Of a stretch of 64,000 bases of DNA, positions 8,995-17,374 are shown one piece after another. The stretch's first letter is position 1; every line of letters begins with the position of its first letter. The notes below the pieces were generated by a model. It was not told where the DNA came from. It did no database searches and saw nothing but the letters and a program-made list of their open reading frames with translations. Source of the DNA: Larkinella rosea (GTDB taxonomy: Bacteria > Bacteroidota > Bacteroidia > Cytophagales > Spirosomataceae); NCBI RefSeq assembly GCF_003858635.1, contig NZ_RQJO01000007.1:807941-871940 (forward strand). The letters are read 5' to 3'. Position numbers and translations under genes: made by a program.

Positions 8995-10140
8995 GTGAAA
9001 GAACACAAAATCGGTATCATCATGAACGGCGTAACCGGCCGGATGGGTACCAATCAACACCTGCTGCGTTCCATTGCTGCCATTATCAAACAGGGGGGCG
9101 TGCGGGTCGGAGCCGACGAAGTGATCATGCCGGATCCGATTCTGGTGGGCCGCGATGTCAATAAACTGGAAAAACTGTGTCAGCTTTCGGGCGTTCAGAA
9201 AATGACGACCAACGTCGACGAAGCCCTCGCTGATCCCCATAACATCATTTATTTCGACGCCCAGACGACGGGTCGCCGGGCCGAAGGTGTCCGGAAAGCC
9301 GTTGCCGCCGGCAAACACGTGTACTGCGAAAAACCGACGGCTGTGAGTACGGAAGTCGCACTGGAACTGTACGAACTTTGCAAAGCGGCCGGTTTGAAAA
9401 ACGGCGTTGTACAGGATAAACTCTGGCTACCCGGTTTGCTGAAACTGAAACGCCTGATTCAGAACGATTTCTTTGGTAAAATTCTGTCGGTCCGGGGTGA
9501 ATTTGGCTATTGGGTGTTTGAAGGGCATTCCATTCCGGCACAGCGGCCCTCGTGGAATTACCGCAAGGAAGACGACGGCGGAATTATCGTGGACATGCTA
9601 TGCCACTGGCGGTATGTGCTTGACAATGTGTTTGGTAAAGTAAAATCCGTATCTTGTCTGGGCGCGACGCACATTCCCGAACGCATCGACGAGCAGGGAA
9701 AACCGTACGTTGCAACCGCCGATGATGCGGCCTACGCGACCTTCGAATTGGAAGGTGGAGTCGTGGCTCAGTTCAACTCGTCGTGGACCACGCGCGTTCG
9801 GCGGGACGACCTGCTGACGTTGCACGTGGACGGCACGAAAGGCTCGGCAGTGGCGGGTTTGCGGGAGTGTTACATTCAGCACTACGGCAACACGCCCAAA
9901 CCGGTCTGGAACCCCGACATCGAGCAGCCGATCAAGTTTTTTGAAGGCTGGGCAAAAGTGCCGGAGCAGGAATTGGCCGAGAACGCGTTCAAGGTTCAGT
10001 GGGAATTGTTTTTGAAGCATGTCGTGAAGGATGAGCCGTTTCCGTGGGATTTGCGGGAAGGTGCCAAAGGTGTTCAACTGGCCGAATTAGGAATTGAAAG
10101 CTGGGAAAAACGCTGCTGGGTCGATGTTCCTGAATTGTAA
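8995..10140 (+). CDS. Gfo/Idh/MocA family oxidoreductase (cytoplasmic)
   Basis: The likely start is a GTG at 8995, followed directly by KEHKIGIIMNGVTGRMG, a Rossmann nucleotide-binding start. The 381-residue protein carries the family's EKP signature in KHVYCEKPTAVS near residue 115 and a C-terminal substrate-binding domain. Gfo/Idh/MocA enzymes oxidise or reduce sugars and cyclitols with NAD(P). The dinucleotide loop (MNGVTGRMG) is broader than the usual GxGxxG, seen in a subset of the family. It lies third in the sugar operon, 60 bases after the isomerase and 3 bases before the SDR gene. No export signal is present. Confidence 0.87.
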   Translation: MKEHKIGIIMNGVTGRMGTNQHLLRSIAAIIKQGGVRVGADEVIMPDPILVGRDVNKLEKLCQLSGVQKMTTNVDEALADPHNIIYFDAQTTGRRAEGVRKAVAAGKHVYCEKPTAVSTEVALELYELCKAAGLKNGVVQDKLWLPGLLKLKRLIQNDFFGKILSVRGEFGYWVFEGHSIPAQRPSWNYRKEDDGGIIVDMLCHWRYVLDNVFGKVKSVSCLGATHIPERIDEQGKPYVATADDAAYATFELEGGVVAQFNSSWTTRVRRDDLLTLHVDGTKGSAVAGLRECYIQHYGNTPKPVWNPDIEQPIKFFEGWAKVPEQELAENAFKVQWELFLKHVVKDEPFPWDLREGAKGVQLAELGIESWEKRCWVDVPEL

Positions 10141-10143
10141 AAA

Positions 10144-10914
10144 ATGAGAAAAGTAGCGTTTATAACCGGCGGTAGTCGGGGAATTGGATACGGAATTGCG
10201 GAACACCTGGCCAAGGCCGGTTTTGATCTGGCCATCAACGGCGTGCGTCCGAAGGAAGCCGTCGAAGATGCATTGGCCGGTTTGCGGGAAGGGGGCGCTG
10301 ACGTGATCTATTGCCAGGGCGATATTGCCTCGCGCGACGATCGTGCCCGAATGATGGAGCAAATCAAGGCCCATTTTGGTCGGTTGAACGTATTAGTAAA
10401 TAACGCGGGGGTCGCGCCGAAAGAAAGACGTGATATTCTGGAAGCCACGGAGGAAAGTTTTGAACACGTAGTGGGCACCAACTTGCAGGGCGCTTACTTT
10501 CTGACACAGGCAGCCGCGAACTGGATGGTTCAGCAAAAGACGGATTCGCCCGAGTTTACGGGCTCGATTATCAATGTGTCGTCCATTTCGGCCACGGTTA
10601 TTTCGGTCAATCGGGGTGAATATTGCGTGGCAAAAGCCGGTTTGAGCATGGCAACGCAGTTGTTTGCCGCCCGGCTGGGTGAATTCGACATACCGGTGTT
10701 TGAAGTTCGTCCGGGTATCATCCGCACCGATATGACGTCGGGGGTGATCGGAAAATACGATAAACTGATCGAGGAAGGGCTGACCGTCCAGAAACGCTGG
10801 GGTTTTCCCGACGATGTGGGCCGGGCGGTTGCCGCGCTCGCGCGGGGCGATTTTCCATATTCAACCGGACAAGTCATCATGGTCGACGGCGGCTTGACAT
10901 TGCCTAGATTGTAA
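10144..10914 (+). CDS. Short-chain dehydrogenase/reductase (FabG-like)
   Basis: A 256-residue SDR starting three bases after the previous stop. It shows the cofactor motif TGGSRGIG at 8-15, the structural NNAG motif in VLVNNAGVAP, a serine-containing strand IINVSSISA and the catalytic YCVAK (YxxxK). The C-terminal STGQVIMVDGGLTLPRL is typical. These enzymes reduce a ketone or oxidise an alcohol with NAD(P)H. Similarity to FabG-type names is generic; in this operon a sugar or sugar-acid substrate is more likely than acyl-ACP. It is followed by a large hairpin and then a second oxidoreductase. Confidence 0.9.
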   Translation: MRKVAFITGGSRGIGYGIAEHLAKAGFDLAINGVRPKEAVEDALAGLREGGADVIYCQGDIASRDDRARMMEQIKAHFGRLNVLVNNAGVAPKERRDILEATEESFEHVVGTNLQGAYFLTQAAANWMVQQKTDSPEFTGSIINVSSISATVISVNRGEYCVAKAGLSMATQLFAARLGEFDIPVFEVRPGIIRTDMTSGVIGKYDKLIEEGLTVQKRWGFPDDVGRAVAALARGDFPYSTGQVIMVDGGLTLPRL

Positions 10915-10917
10915 AAA

Positions 10918-11026
10918 AGAGTTGTTTCGCAGAGTTAAGCGGGGAAAAAAGGAGTTAAGCAGAGGTTTTTTCTCTCTTACTCTGCTTAACTCCCTTATTC
11001 TCCGCTCAACTCCGCGAAATAACTCT
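10918..11026. repeat. Long imperfect inverted repeat (47-base arms), dispersed intergenic family
   Basis: Arms 10918-10964 and 10980-11026 match at 41 of 47 positions, and five of the six differences still allow G-U pairing in RNA. The loop is about 15 T-rich bases. Each arm carries GCAGAGTTAAGC-type blocks. A related single arm occurs at 41626-41673. The element ends 24 bases before the next start codon (11051). Confidence 0.85.
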
Positions 11027-11050
11027 TTAATCTTCCTAAACCCCCTAAAA

Positions 11051-12349
11051 ATGCAAAACGATTCCCGAAGGACCTTCCTCAAAACCGCAGCCACCGGTTC
11101 GCTCGCCGTGCTGGGCTTGCCCACCATCATTCCCGCCCACGCTTTTGGTGCCAACGACCGCATCCGGGTCGCCGTCATCGGGGTCAACGGTCGCGGAAAA
11201 GACCACATTTCCGGCTTCTCCAAACTACCGAACGTGGAAGTGGTGACTTTATGCGATGTCGACAACGTCGTTTCCGCCCAGCGGGCCGCCGATTTCGAGA
11301 AAACCTATTCCCGCAAAGTGAAAACCGAGCAGGATTTGCGGAAAGTGTACGAAGACAAAAACGTCGATGCCGTCAGCATAGCAACGCCGAACCACTGGCA
11401 CGCACTCGCGGCCATCTGGGCGTGTCAGGCCGGGAAAGATGTGTACGTCGAAAAGCCGGGCACGCACAACCTGCGCGAAGGCCGGAAGCTGATCGAAGCG
11501 GCTTCGAAATACAATCGGATTGTGCAGCACGGCGTCCAGTTACGCAGCTCAACCGCCATTCAGGAAGCCATCAAACACCTGCGCGACGGTGTGATTGGGA
11601 AAGTGTATATGGCGCGGGGGCTGGTCTATAAATGGCGCCCCGACATTGGCAATCAGGGCAATAGTGCGGTTCCGGCCGGTTTAAACTGGGATCTGTGGCA
11701 GGGCCCCGCCAAAGCGCGTGAATTCAGCAAAAATTATGTCCACTACAACTGGCACTGGTTCTGGGATTACGGCAACGGTGATATTGGCAATCAGGGCATC
11801 CACGAAACGGACCTGGCCATGTGGGGGCTGGACGTCGGTTTACCGGAAGAAATTACTTCGACGGGTGGCAAATACCTCTGGAAAGACTGCAAGGAAACGC
11901 CGGAAGTGCTGACCTCGACCTACAATTACCCGAAAGAAGGCAAGGTAATTCAGTTCGAGGTGCGTCCGTGGATGACCAACAAAGAAGATGGCGTGGAAGT
12001 GGGCAACCTCTTTTACGGTGACAAAGGCTACATGGTTATCAATGGTTACAACGACTACAAAACGTTCCTGGGCAAAGAACGCACGCCGGGACCAGCGGGC
12101 CACGCCGGGGGCGATCACTACCTGAACTTCATCGAGGGCGTTCGTTCGCGGGACAAATCAAAGCTGAACGGGCCGGTCGAAACCGCTCATCTGGCAGCGG
12201 GTCTGGCCCACGTCGGCAACATCGCCTACCGCCTGGGACGTACGCTGAAATTTGATCCGAAAAAAGAAGAATTCATCGGCGACGCAGAAGCTAATGCGCA
12301 CCTGAGCCGCCAATACCGAGCGCCCTACGCGCTGCCGAAGCAAGTATAG
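11051..12349 (+). CDS. Tat-exported Gfo/Idh/MocA family oxidoreductase
   Basis: The ATG at 11051 opens a twin-arginine signal (SRRTFLKTAATGSLAVLGLP) ending near AHAFG; a longer frame reaching 10922 would translate the hairpin and is rejected. The 432-residue protein continues with IRVAVIGVNGRGKDH, a Rossmann loop, and the family motif KDVYVEKPGTHN. A block NWHWFWDYGNGDIGNQGIHETDLA is typical of the exported Bacteroidota and Planctomycetes subgroup. Tat export implies that the enzyme folds with its nucleotide cofactor before crossing to the periplasm. Its place in the sugar operon suggests extracytoplasmic oxidation of a sugar or glycoside, by inference. Confidence 0.9.
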   Translation: MQNDSRRTFLKTAATGSLAVLGLPTIIPAHAFGANDRIRVAVIGVNGRGKDHISGFSKLPNVEVVTLCDVDNVVSAQRAADFEKTYSRKVKTEQDLRKVYEDKNVDAVSIATPNHWHALAAIWACQAGKDVYVEKPGTHNLREGRKLIEAASKYNRIVQHGVQLRSSTAIQEAIKHLRDGVIGKVYMARGLVYKWRPDIGNQGNSAVPAGLNWDLWQGPAKAREFSKNYVHYNWHWFWDYGNGDIGNQGIHETDLAMWGLDVGLPEEITSTGGKYLWKDCKETPEVLTSTYNYPKEGKVIQFEVRPWMTNKEDGVEVGNLFYGDKGYMVINGYNDYKTFLGKERTPGPAGHAGGDHYLNFIEGVRSRDKSKLNGPVETAHLAAGLAHVGNIAYRLGRTLKFDPKKEEFIGDAEANAHLSRQYRAPYALPKQV

Positions 12350-12350
12350 T

Positions 12351-12448
12351 TACGGTTTTCAGTTTACGGTTTTCGGTTTTCGGTGGCTGACGCAGGAAGT
12401 ACAATGCGTCAGCCACCGAAAACCGAAAACCGTAAACTGAAAACCGTA
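12351..12448. repeat. Perfect inverted repeat with 44-base arms and 10-base loop
   Basis: Arm 12351-12394 is the exact reverse complement of arm 12405-12448; the loop is GGAAGTACAA. Inside each arm the octamer CGGTTTTC recurs. It begins one base after the stop of the Tat oxidoreductase and ends 19 bases before the MFS start. No T-run follows, so it is not a classical terminator. Confidence 0.95.
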
Positions 12449-12467
12449 AACCTTAAACTGTAAAATA

Positions 12468-13712
12468 ATGTTCGAGCAACCGAAAACCGAGAAAAGCCTG
12501 AGTAGCCAGTTACTTCAATTGCCGGTCGTTGTAGCCGCATTGGGGTATTTAGTGGACATGTACGATTTGTTTTTATTCAGTGTCGTTCGCGTGCCAAGCC
12601 TGAAAGCCCTGGGCGTCGATGGTGACCAGCTCTTGCCCGAAGGAATTGCCCTGCTAAACTGGCAAATGGCCGGAATGCTCATCGGCGGTATTTTCTGGGG
12701 CGTTCTGGGCGACAAACGGGGGCGACTTTCCGTCCTTTTCGGTTCTATTTTGATTTATTCTTTAGCCAACATCGGCAACGGGTTTGTAACCAGTTTGGAC
12801 CAGTATGCCGCCCTGCGGTTTGTGGCCGGATTGGGTCTGGCGGGCGAATTGGGGGCTGGAGTAACGCTGGTGACCGAAGTGCTCCCGAAGCAAATCCGGG
12901 GTTACGGCACCACGATTGTCGCCACAATGGGCGTGTTGGGGGCTATCATGGCCTATTTTGTGGCCGATATCTTTGCCTGGCGCATCTCGTATTTTGTCGG
13001 GGGCGGTTTGGGCTTGGTGCTGCTGGTCATGCGCGTCAATATTTTCGAATCGAAGATTTTTGAAACGGTAAAAGAGCGGCAGGTGAAACGGGGCGATCTG
13101 ATGATGTTGTTTAGTAACCGGGAACGGCTGGTCAAATACCTCCAGTGTATCCTGGTCGGTTTGCCGATCTGGTTTGTCGTCGGTATTCTGATTACGTTTT
13201 CGCCCGAATTTGCGCAGGCAATTGGCGTTTCGGAGCCGGTTGTGGCCGGAAAAGCCGTGATGCTGACCTTTGCCGGTCAGGTTTTTGGGGATATTGGCAG
13301 CGGTTTACTGAGTCAGTATTTCCAGAGTCGGAAAAAAGTAATCGGCGGTTTTATTGTCGTTTCGCTGGGCATCGTATTGGTTTATCTGCTGGTTCCGATC
13401 AAAGATCTCAATGTTTTTTACGTGATCTGTATGCTGCTCGGAGCTTTCAACGGCTACTGGGCCTTGTTCGTGACAATTGCTGCGGAACTATTCGGGACTA
13501 ACCTGCGGGCGACAGTGGCCACCACCGTTCCGAATTTTGTCCGGGGAGCGGTTATTCCGCTGACATCTCTCTTTGTTTACGGAAAAGGGCACGTAGGAAC
13601 CTTGAACAGCGCCCTCATCGTTGGCGTACTGACGATCACCGTATCCCTGATCTCCCTGTATTTCCTGGAAGAGACGTTCAAAAAAGACCTGAATTACCTG
13701 GAAACGGATTAA
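12468..13712 (+). CDS. Major facilitator superfamily transporter (metabolite:H+ symporter type)
   Basis: A 414-residue integral membrane protein with about 12 hydrophobic segments. The loop after TM2 reads GVLGDKRGRLSVLFGS, matching MFS motif A, and RFVAGLGLAGELGAGVTLVTEVLPKQ around residues 120-145 matches the TM4-5 signature of sugar and organic-acid symporters. The ATG at 12468 has only a weak ribosome-binding site, and a 98-base perfect hairpin sits just before it. As last gene of the sugar operon it probably imports the operon's substrate with protons. Its end overlaps the convergent kinase gene by four bases. Confidence 0.88.
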   Translation: MFEQPKTEKSLSSQLLQLPVVVAALGYLVDMYDLFLFSVVRVPSLKALGVDGDQLLPEGIALLNWQMAGMLIGGIFWGVLGDKRGRLSVLFGSILIYSLANIGNGFVTSLDQYAALRFVAGLGLAGELGAGVTLVTEVLPKQIRGYGTTIVATMGVLGAIMAYFVADIFAWRISYFVGGGLGLVLLVMRVNIFESKIFETVKERQVKRGDLMMLFSNRERLVKYLQCILVGLPIWFVVGILITFSPEFAQAIGVSEPVVAGKAVMLTFAGQVFGDIGSGLLSQYFQSRKKVIGGFIVVSLGIVLVYLLVPIKDLNVFYVICMLLGAFNGYWALFVTIAAELFGTNLRATVATTVPNFVRGAVIPLTSLFVYGKGHVGTLNSALIVGVLTITVSLISLYFLEETFKKDLNYLETD

Positions 13713-14776
13713 GCACTTACCGGATTCAGCAGGGGTAAGGTTACGGTGAAAAAACCGCCCTGATCGGAAACGATGGGTTCCGGTTCGCCCAGCAGGCGGT
13801 ATTTGGCGTTGATGTTTGACAGGCCAACTTTGTTTGACAACACCCGTATGTTTTTGGCCTGCAGGTTGTTACGAACCTGTAGCCAACCGTCGGGCGTCAT
13901 ACCGATCTGGATATGGAGCGGTTTATTCGCCTGAACGCGGTTGTGCTTAACGGCGTTTTCAACCAGCAATTGCAAGGTTAACGGCGGTAATTGCCGCGGG
14001 TAATCATGCTCCGAAACCGCAATGTCGAGCGAAACGCCAGCCTGGTAGCGCATCTTCAGCAAGTGATAATACGATTTGATAAAATCAACTTCCTTTTCAA
14101 GGGTCGTCAGGTTGTTTTCGTTGGTTTGCAGCAAATACCGGTACACCCGCGCCATTTCGTCTACGTATTTTTCGGCCAGGCGGGGTTCCTCGCTGATCAA
14201 TGAAGAAAGCGCGTTCAGGCTGTTGAACAGAAAATGCGGATTGATCTGATTCTTCAGCACATCCAGTTGATTCAGAAGAACTTCGCGTTTGTAAACTTCG
14301 GCCTGTATGCTGTTTTCATTCCATTTGGTGATGGTATAGTAGCACTCGTAAAATCCAATAAAGAGCAGAATGGAACAGGCCGCCAGCCAGAAGTTCGTGG
14401 AGGGCATGTAATAAATTGCGCTGAATTCAAAAAACGGAATCGTTCGAAACGCGAGAAAGAGGCTGCTGGTGGTGAGCCCGATCGTTCCCGTAAACAGCAG
14501 TAATTCCAGTAAAATGCGGGTGAGCGTTTGCCGGATTTCGGGAAATCGCTTCATGATTATTCCGAGTAGATTCTGCTGAACCAGCAGTAATAGCGCGCAC
14601 ACCGCATAAGCCAGGGTGGTTGAGACTACTGCGATGCGCCAATCGGAAAAAAGCCGGGGGCCAAACCAATTGTAAACGCCGAGGGGAACTGTCCACGAAA
14701 TGACGGTGAAATAAATCCAGATGCTTTGCGTCGAATACCCGGAAAAGGGTAGTTTGAAGAACTGCAGAAACCGCAT
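13709..14776 (-). CDS. LytS/YehU-type sensor histidine kinase
   Basis: A 355-residue protein with about four N-terminal membrane segments (residues 20-155) followed by the His_kinase domain of the LytS class: NQINPHFLFNSLNALSSLI contains the presumed phospho-accepting histidine, and TLQLLVENAVKHN is the ATP-binding N box. The C-terminal LSNINAKYRLLGEPEPIV is also typical. Kinases of this class normally signal to a LytTR response regulator encoded next door; none is visible here, because the gene end meets the MFS gene convergently. Its signal and target are unknown. Confidence 0.9.
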   Translation of the reverse strand: MRFLQFFKLPFSGYSTQSIWIYFTVISWTVPLGVYNWFGPRLFSDWRIAVVSTTLAYAVCALLLLVQQNLLGIIMKRFPEIRQTLTRILLELLLFTGTIGLTTSSLFLAFRTIPFFEFSAIYYMPSTNFWLAACSILLFIGFYECYYTITKWNENSIQAEVYKREVLLNQLDVLKNQINPHFLFNSLNALSSLISEEPRLAEKYVDEMARVYRYLLQTNENNLTTLEKEVDFIKSYYHLLKMRYQAGVSLDIAVSEHDYPRQLPPLTLQLLVENAVKHNRVQANKPLHIQIGMTPDGWLQVRNNLQAKNIRVLSNKVGLSNINAKYRLLGEPEPIVSDQGGFFTVTLPLLNPVSA

Positions 14777-14965
14777 TAGTTTAAAATGAGAAATCCTTCG
14801 TTCAGCCGATTCATGAACGGGAAGAATTGATCCGACTGTCTAATATCTGAAAAAATGTTGATGCTGTCAACTTCGTAACGGATTTATCGACCATACTGAT
14901 CTGCCATTTCCTGTTCGTGTTTTTGGGTTCTGAAAATGGGAAGGTTTGAAGGAGGCCAGGATTGA
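14777..14965. other. Short gap between kinase and mannosidase genes
   Basis: About 190 bases without a credible gene, terminator or repeat. It must hold the promoter of the kinase gene, but I see no convincing TTG...TAnnTTTG match. Confidence 0.4.
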
Positions 14966-17257
14966 TTACCGCTTTTCATTCGAAAACGAATACGGAAAGT
15001 CGGCCGGTTTCGTGCCGCGTTGCTGGTTGGGCGTGGCTTTCATCGTAAAATCAATTACGGCACCCTTGCTCAGGGTCTGATGACTCAGCCAATTGGTGGC
15101 ATGCGGTTTTCCGTTTAGTTTCACGGCATCGACATAGCGGTTTTTCTCGCTGTTGGTGGATGCATGGATCACCAGTTGTTTGCCGTTTTCCAGTTGCAGC
15201 GTTGCTTTTTTGAACAGCGGAGCACCCAGAACGTATTGATCGGTTCCGGGGCAAACCGGGTAAAAACCGAGGGCCGAGAAAACGTACCAGGCCGAAGTCT
15301 GGCCGTTGTCTTCATCGCCACAATAACCGTCGGGCGTGGGCAGGTAAAGTCGATTCATGGCTTCCCGGACCCAATACTGCGTTTTCCAGGGAGCTCCGGC
15401 GTAATTATACAGGTAAATCATGTGCTGGATCGGCTGGTTGCCATGGGCGTACTGACCCATGTCGGCGATCTGCATTTCCCGGATTTCGTGGATCACGCTG
15501 CCGTAATAACTTTCGTCGTAAACCGGTGGTAGCGTAAACACCGAATCCAGTTTGGCGACAAAGTTTTTCGGTCCGCCCATCAGGCCAATTAGTCCCTGGA
15601 CGTCGTGGAAAACCGACCAGGTATAGTGCCAGCTGTTGCCTTCCGTAAACGCATCGCCCCATTTGAACGGATTGAACGGTTTTTGAAACGAGCCGTCCTT
15701 GTTTTTGCCCCGCATCAAACCGGTTGCCGGATCGAACAGATTGCGGTAATTCTGGCTGCGTTTGGCAAACCGGTCGATCTCGGCCTGCGGCCGTTTCAGG
15801 GCTTTTGCGAGTTGATAAATCGTGAAATCGGCGTAAGCGTATTCCAGCGTTCGGGCCGCATTTTCGTTGATGTTGACATCAGATGGAACATACCCTAACT
15901 CGTTGTAATACTGAACGCCCCGGCGACCAACGGCATCCATCGGCCCTTCGTTTTCGGAGTTTTTCAAAACCGCATCATACAACGCATTGATGTCATAGCC
16001 GCGCAATCCCTTCAGGTAGGCATCGGTGACAATCGACGCCGAATTGGAGCCAATCATCGTGTTTCGCAAACCCGGACTGGCCCATTCCGGCAACCAGCCA
16101 CCTTCTTTGTAAGCGTTTGCCAACCCTTCCTGCATTTGAGCATTGAGCGACGGATACATCAGGTTCAGGAACGGGAACATCGACCGGAAGGTGTCCCAAA
16201 AACCGGTATCGGTAAACAGGTAACCCGGCAACGTTTTGCCGTTGTACGGGCTGTAATGAACCACTTTTTTACTGGCGTCGATTTCGTAGAATTTCCGGGG
16301 GAAAAGCAGTGAACGGTACAGGCAGGAATAAAACGTCCGGGTCTGATCGACGGAACCGCCTTCAATGTTGATTCGGCCCAGTTCCCGGTTCCAGGCGGTT
16401 TTGGCTTTCTGTTTGACGGTTTCAAATGCATCGGAACCGATTTCCCGGAGATTCAATTCGGCCTGTTCGGGACTGATGAACGACGAAGCCACGCGCATGT
16501 TGACCGATTCGCCCTTCGCGGTTTTGAAACCGATGACCGCACCTACGTGATCGGCCTGTAATTCAAGTAACTGATTATTCGATTGTTTTCCGTTGAAAAC
16601 CGTGCGGTAAGTAAACGGTTTATCGAAAATCAGCACGAAATAATTTTTGAAATTAGCTGGCACCCCCCCGCTGTTTTTGGTCGTGTAGCCGATGATTTTG
16701 TTTTCGCCGGGAACGATTTTGATGAACGAACCTTTGTCCAGCGCATCGATGACCACCGAAGCACTGTCGGTTTTGGGAAAGGTAAACCGGAAGCGGGCCG
16801 CCCGTTCGGTCGGGGCGATTTCGGTTGTGACGTTATGATCGGCCAGATAAACCTTGTAGTAATATGGTTTGGCGATTTCGGATTTATGTGAAAACCAGCT
16901 TGCGCGTTCGTTCTCGTCGAAGCGGATTTTTCCGGTTACCGGCATGATCGCAAACTGGCCGTAGTCGTTCATCCAGGGCGAAGGCTGGTGGGTCTGCTTG
17001 AAGCCCCGGATTCGGTCGGCCGCGTACGTATAGGCCCAACCGTCGCCCATGCGTCCGGTTTGCGGCATCCAGAAATTCATACCCCAGGGCAGCGCAATGG
17101 CCGGGTAGGTATTGCCGTTGGAAAGGCTTGGTTTCGAGTCGGTTCCCATCAGCACATTGACAAATTCAACAGGATCGGTAACCTGATTGACGGTTTGGGC
17201 CGGAGCGGTTTTGAGGCCAACGAGTCCGAAAAAAAGCACAAGTAGAGAGGTGCGCAT
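14966..17257 (-). CDS. Glycoside hydrolase family 92 alpha-mannosidase
   Basis: The ATG at 17257 is chosen because it starts a signal peptide (MRTSLLVLFFGLVGLKTAPAQ); a frame 33 codons longer is rejected. The 763-residue protein has strong GH92 blocks: VNVLMGTDSKPSLSNGNTYP at the N terminus, FTEGNSWHYTW in the catalytic barrel, GNQPIQHMIYLYNYAG, and the C-terminal GDEDNGQTSAWYVFSALGFY. GH92 enzymes are calcium-dependent exo-alpha-mannosidases acting on N-glycans or yeast mannan in the periplasm or at the surface. Many members have GNEP where this one has GNQP. It stands apart from any SusC/SusD pair here. Confidence 0.93.
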   Translation of the reverse strand: MRTSLLVLFFGLVGLKTAPAQTVNQVTDPVEFVNVLMGTDSKPSLSNGNTYPAIALPWGMNFWMPQTGRMGDGWAYTYAADRIRGFKQTHQPSPWMNDYGQFAIMPVTGKIRFDENERASWFSHKSEIAKPYYYKVYLADHNVTTEIAPTERAARFRFTFPKTDSASVVIDALDKGSFIKIVPGENKIIGYTTKNSGGVPANFKNYFVLIFDKPFTYRTVFNGKQSNNQLLELQADHVGAVIGFKTAKGESVNMRVASSFISPEQAELNLREIGSDAFETVKQKAKTAWNRELGRINIEGGSVDQTRTFYSCLYRSLLFPRKFYEIDASKKVVHYSPYNGKTLPGYLFTDTGFWDTFRSMFPFLNLMYPSLNAQMQEGLANAYKEGGWLPEWASPGLRNTMIGSNSASIVTDAYLKGLRGYDINALYDAVLKNSENEGPMDAVGRRGVQYYNELGYVPSDVNINENAARTLEYAYADFTIYQLAKALKRPQAEIDRFAKRSQNYRNLFDPATGLMRGKNKDGSFQKPFNPFKWGDAFTEGNSWHYTWSVFHDVQGLIGLMGGPKNFVAKLDSVFTLPPVYDESYYGSVIHEIREMQIADMGQYAHGNQPIQHMIYLYNYAGAPWKTQYWVREAMNRLYLPTPDGYCGDEDNGQTSAWYVFSALGFYPVCPGTDQYVLGAPLFKKATLQLENGKQLVIHASTNSEKNRYVDAVKLNGKPHATNWLSHQTLSKGAVIDFTMKATPNQQRGTKPADFPYSFSNEKR

Positions 17258-17374
17258 GAGGTACGGTTTTGCGGATAAATCGGGGATGGGTTGCAAAGGT
17301 AAAACAGGAAGAAACGCAACGAACATCGGCAGCCGGTTTTTCGAAAAATAGATCAAAAGGATTCAACAACCACC

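Noticed and set aside
10922-11050. 43-codon N-terminal extension of the Tat oxidoreductase
   Set aside because: It would translate the inverted repeat and bury the Tat signal; the ATG at 11051 fits better.
12351-12448. Perfect inverted repeat considered as a terminator
   Set aside because: No T-run follows on either strand, and the arms are far longer than needed.
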